A stretch of 64,000 nucleotides of DNA, from NCBI GenBank assembly GCA_964554535.1, contig CAZKPB010000003.1, forward strand, positions 52,562-116,561. Direction: 5' to 3'. Within the stretch, counting starts at the first letter, position 1. Each line of letters starts with the position of its first letter. This document shows, piece after piece, positions 62,438-64,000 of the stretch. The position numbers were made by a program, and so were the translations under genes. Source of the DNA: DMER64 sp964554535 (GTDB taxonomy: Bacteria; Bacteroidota; Bacteroidia; Bacteroidales; UBA932). The notes below the pieces were generated by a model, which saw only the letters and a program-made list of their open reading frames with translations, did no database searches and was not told the DNA's origin.

Positions 62438-63463
62438 ATGAAACCTGTAAAAGTAGCCGTAGTGGGCGCCACCGGATTGGTGGGCGGCACTATGCTCAAA
62501 ATATTGGAAGAAAGGCAATTCCCCGTGGAGACCCTCCTGCCGGTGGCCTCGGCCAAATCGGTGGGAAGCACGGTGACCTTCAACGGACGGCCGTATACCG
62601 TGACGACCCCGCAGGAGGCCATAGCCCAAAAACCGCAAATCGCCCTTTTCTCGGCCGGTGCCGGAGTGTCGCGCGACTGGGCCCCCAAGTTTGCCGAGGC
62701 CGGGGGCACGGTGGTGGACAATTCTTCGTGCTGGCGCATGGACCCCAGGGTGCCGCTCATTGTGCCGGAAATCAACGGGGCGGTGCTCGCCGACCCCGCC
62801 CACATTCCCCTGGGCATTATTGCCAACCCCAACTGTTCCACCATACAGATGGTGATGGCGCTGGCCCCACTGCACAAAGCCTTTGTCATCAAGCGCATTG
62901 TGGTGTCCACCTACCAGTCGGTCAGCGGTACGGGGCAGAAAGCCGTACGGCAGATGAATCTGGAGAGAAAAGCATTCCAGGAAGGGAAACCCGCCCCCTC
63001 ATTGGATGTGTACCCGCATCCCATTGACCGCAATGTGTTGCCGCAGATTGATTCGTTTGAAGACAGCGGGTATACCAAAGAAGAAATGAAAATGGTCAAC
63101 GAGACGCACAAGATTCTGGACGATTACTCCATAGGAGTTAGCTCCACCACCGTGCGGGTACCCGTGACCGGAGGCCATAGCGAGTCTGTCAACGTGCAGT
63201 TTGAGAAACCGTTTACCTTGGAAAGGGTGCGTCAACTGATTGCTGGTTTCCCGGGAAATGTGTTGCTGGACAATCCGCAGGAAAGCGTGTACCCCATGCC
63301 GCTGTATGCCGCAGGGAAAGATGAGGTGTTTGTGGGACGCCTGCGTCTGGACCCAACCGCCCCCAATACCCTGAACATGTGGATTGTGTCTGATAATTTG
63401 CGCAAAGGGGCCGCCACCAATGCGGTGCAGATTGCGCAAACGCTCTGCGGCTACCAAGAATAA
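62438..63463 (+). CDS. asd: aspartate-semialdehyde dehydrogenase
   Basis: Asd reduces aspartyl phosphate to aspartate semialdehyde, between the two ThrA activities. The 341-residue enzyme shows VGATGLVGGTMLKILEER, the catalytic Cys in NPNCSTIQM, SVSGTGQKAVRQM and the active-site His region VPVTGGHSESV. It is 5 bp downstream of thrA and ends the operon before tRNA-Ala. Confidence 0.97.
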   Translation: MKPVKVAVVGATGLVGGTMLKILEERQFPVETLLPVASAKSVGSTVTFNGRPYTVTTPQEAIAQKPQIALFSAGAGVSRDWAPKFAEAGGTVVDNSSCWRMDPRVPLIVPEINGAVLADPAHIPLGIIANPNCSTIQMVMALAPLHKAFVIKRIVVSTYQSVSGTGQKAVRQMNLERKAFQEGKPAPSLDVYPHPIDRNVLPQIDSFEDSGYTKEEMKMVNETHKILDDYSIGVSSTTVRVPVTGGHSESVNVQFEKPFTLERVRQLIAGFPGNVLLDNPQESVYPMPLYAAGKDEVFVGRLRLDPTAPNTLNMWIVSDNLRKGAATNAVQIAQTLCGYQE

Positions 63464-63485
63464 TTGGTCGCAACAAAATATTTTT

Positions 63486-63493
63486 TACCTTTG
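63486..63493 (+). promoter_or_regulatory. promoter of tRNA-Ala (TTG minus-33, TACCTTTG minus-7)
   Basis: TACCTTTG at 63486-63493 with TTG at 63464-63466, spacing 19 nt, is the best full match to the Bacteroidetes promoter consensus in the window. It lies 15 nt before the tRNA. Confidence 0.75.
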
Positions 63494-63508
63494 CAGTCCA
63501 ACTTTAAT

Positions 63509-63581
63509 GGGGAATTAGCTCATCTGGTAGAGCGTTAGGTTCGCAATCTAAAGGTGGTGGGTTCGAGTCCCATATTCTCCA
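63509..63581 (+). tRNA. tRNA-Ala (anticodon CGC)
   Basis: A 73-nt cloverleaf: acceptor GGGGAAT pairs with ATTCTCC and includes the G3:U70 wobble that identifies alanine tRNA; the anticodon loop is TTCGCAA, giving CGC (reads GCG). The T-loop GTTCGAGTC and discriminator A are present; CCA is not encoded. Confidence 0.96.
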
Positions 63582-63675
63582 CTTCTCATTCTGTATATCG
63601 GCATCTTACAAACGAAAGGGGCTGAATCGGGGACTCTCCTCCGTTTCACTCCCTTTTGTTGAAGTGTCATATATA

Positions 63676-63873
63676 TTAACATATGTAAGCTATCTGTGCT
63701 AATTTCAGTGGGTTACGCCCGCGCCGGCGGCAGCAGCCCCCGCGCAGCACCGGCGGCACCGGAGGTCGTTGTGAATTGTCATTCGCCGACGGGTTGGCGC
63801 TCGAACCGCTCCTTTTAGGCGGGTCCCTATCATTTTTATCTATAGGTGTGTTTCCTGTAATTGCTACCTGCAC
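63676..63873 (-). other. small reading frame spanning the right-end repeat
   Basis: A GTG-initiated 65-codon frame (MQVAITGNTPIDKNDRD at the start, then the repeat-encoded PPVPPVLRGGCCRRR) covers repeat copy 1. A similar frame enters from the right edge through copy 2 and stops at 63864, overlapping this start by a few bases in another frame. No family is recognised; it may be non-coding. Confidence 0.25.
63705..63800. repeat. 96-bp direct repeat, copy 1
   Basis: This GC-rich segment (TCAGTGGGTTACGCC start, GACGGGTTGGCGC end) recurs exactly 200 bp to the right with a single visible difference (C at 63720, T at 63920). Confidence 0.9.
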
Positions 63874-63904
63874 TCGACAGTCATTGTAAGAGTGCGTGGA
63901 ATTC

Positions 63905-64000
63905 TCAGTGGGTTACGCCTGCGCCGGCGGCAGCAGCCCCCGCGCAGCACCGGCGGCACCGGAGGTCGTTGTGAATTGTCATTCGCCGACGGGTTGGCGC
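63905..64000. repeat. 96-bp direct repeat, copy 2 (cut by window edge)
   Basis: Second copy of the GC-rich repeat, reaching the last base of the window, so its true length and the number of further copies are unknown. The 104 bp between copies are AT-richer and only weakly similar to the sequence before copy 1. Confidence 0.9.

Noticed and set aside
63705..64000. CRISPR array
   Set aside because: Repeat of at least 96 bp with about 104-bp spacing and no cas genes is unlike CRISPR repeats and spacers.

Overview
The window looks like the chromosome of a Bacteroidetes bacterium, most likely a gut-type member of the Bacteroidales. Many genes are preceded by the TAnnTTTG minus-7 element typical of that phylum (for example at 22541-22548, 32799-32806, 47080-47087 and 63486-63493). 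The gene content fits as well: TonB-dependent receptor, two-component propeller sensor, DUF4252 proteins, GH127 and GH109 enzymes, and a sodium/sugar symporter. I cannot name the genus. No phage, IS element or CRISPR array was recognised.

Region 1 to 14.3 kb is the most unusual part. It is one tightly packed minus-strand transcription unit of six genes: a membrane-anchored coiled-coil/WD40-like protein, a large periplasmic propeller sensor whose kinase module has lost its phospho-acceptor histidine, a small cytoplasmic histidine kinase that keeps it, a response regulator fused to a PP2C/SpoIIE phosphatase, a TonB-dependent outer-membrane receptor, and a non-ribosomal peptide synthetase that runs off the left edge. 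The synthetase shows condensation, adenylation, carrier, epimerisation and second condensation domains. Neighbouring genes overlap or lie only 2-5 bp apart, so sensing, signalling, uptake and peptide synthesis are probably one system.

Region 14.3 to 26.7 kb is mixed housekeeping and regulation: a YidE/AspT-type transporter, a cold-shock protein, a B12-binding radical SAM protein with a metallophosphoesterase, an FtsX/MacB-type permease, miaA back-to-back with a DUF5672 gene, an AraC regulator, and an ECF sigma/anti-sigma/DUF4252 operon. The first DUF4252 gene of that operon carries an in-frame amber codon.

Region 26.8 to 44.3 kb is a sugar-utilisation island. It holds araB and araA, two divergent GH127 beta-L-arabinofuranosidases, an aldose-1-epimerase lipoprotein, a sodium/sugar symporter and araD. 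Facing these is a minus-strand operon of GH3 beta-glucosidase, MFS sugar transporter, ROK sugar kinase and galactokinase. Inverted repeats of TTGACA/TGTCAA upstream of araA and between the GH127 genes look like sites for a shared regulator.

Region 44.4 to 57.5 kb has a phosphopantetheinyl transferase (a candidate activator of the synthetase), the radical SAM/HhH plus DUF4130-type pair linked to DNA metabolism, an etfB-etfA-acyl-CoA dehydrogenase operon, a YihY-type membrane protein, an ABC-F (ettA)-SDR-VOC operon, a GH109-like lipoprotein and an AlbA-type protein.

Region 57.5 to 64 kb is the aspartate-family operon metY-metX-thrA-asd. It is preceded by a strong terminator, a promoter and a structured leader with a 27-codon ORF. 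A tRNA-Ala(CGC) follows, then two copies of a nearly identical 96-bp repeat exactly 200 bp apart that reach the right edge. Several genes have their minus-7 element only 3-7 nt before the start codon, which predicts leaderless or near-leaderless mRNAs.
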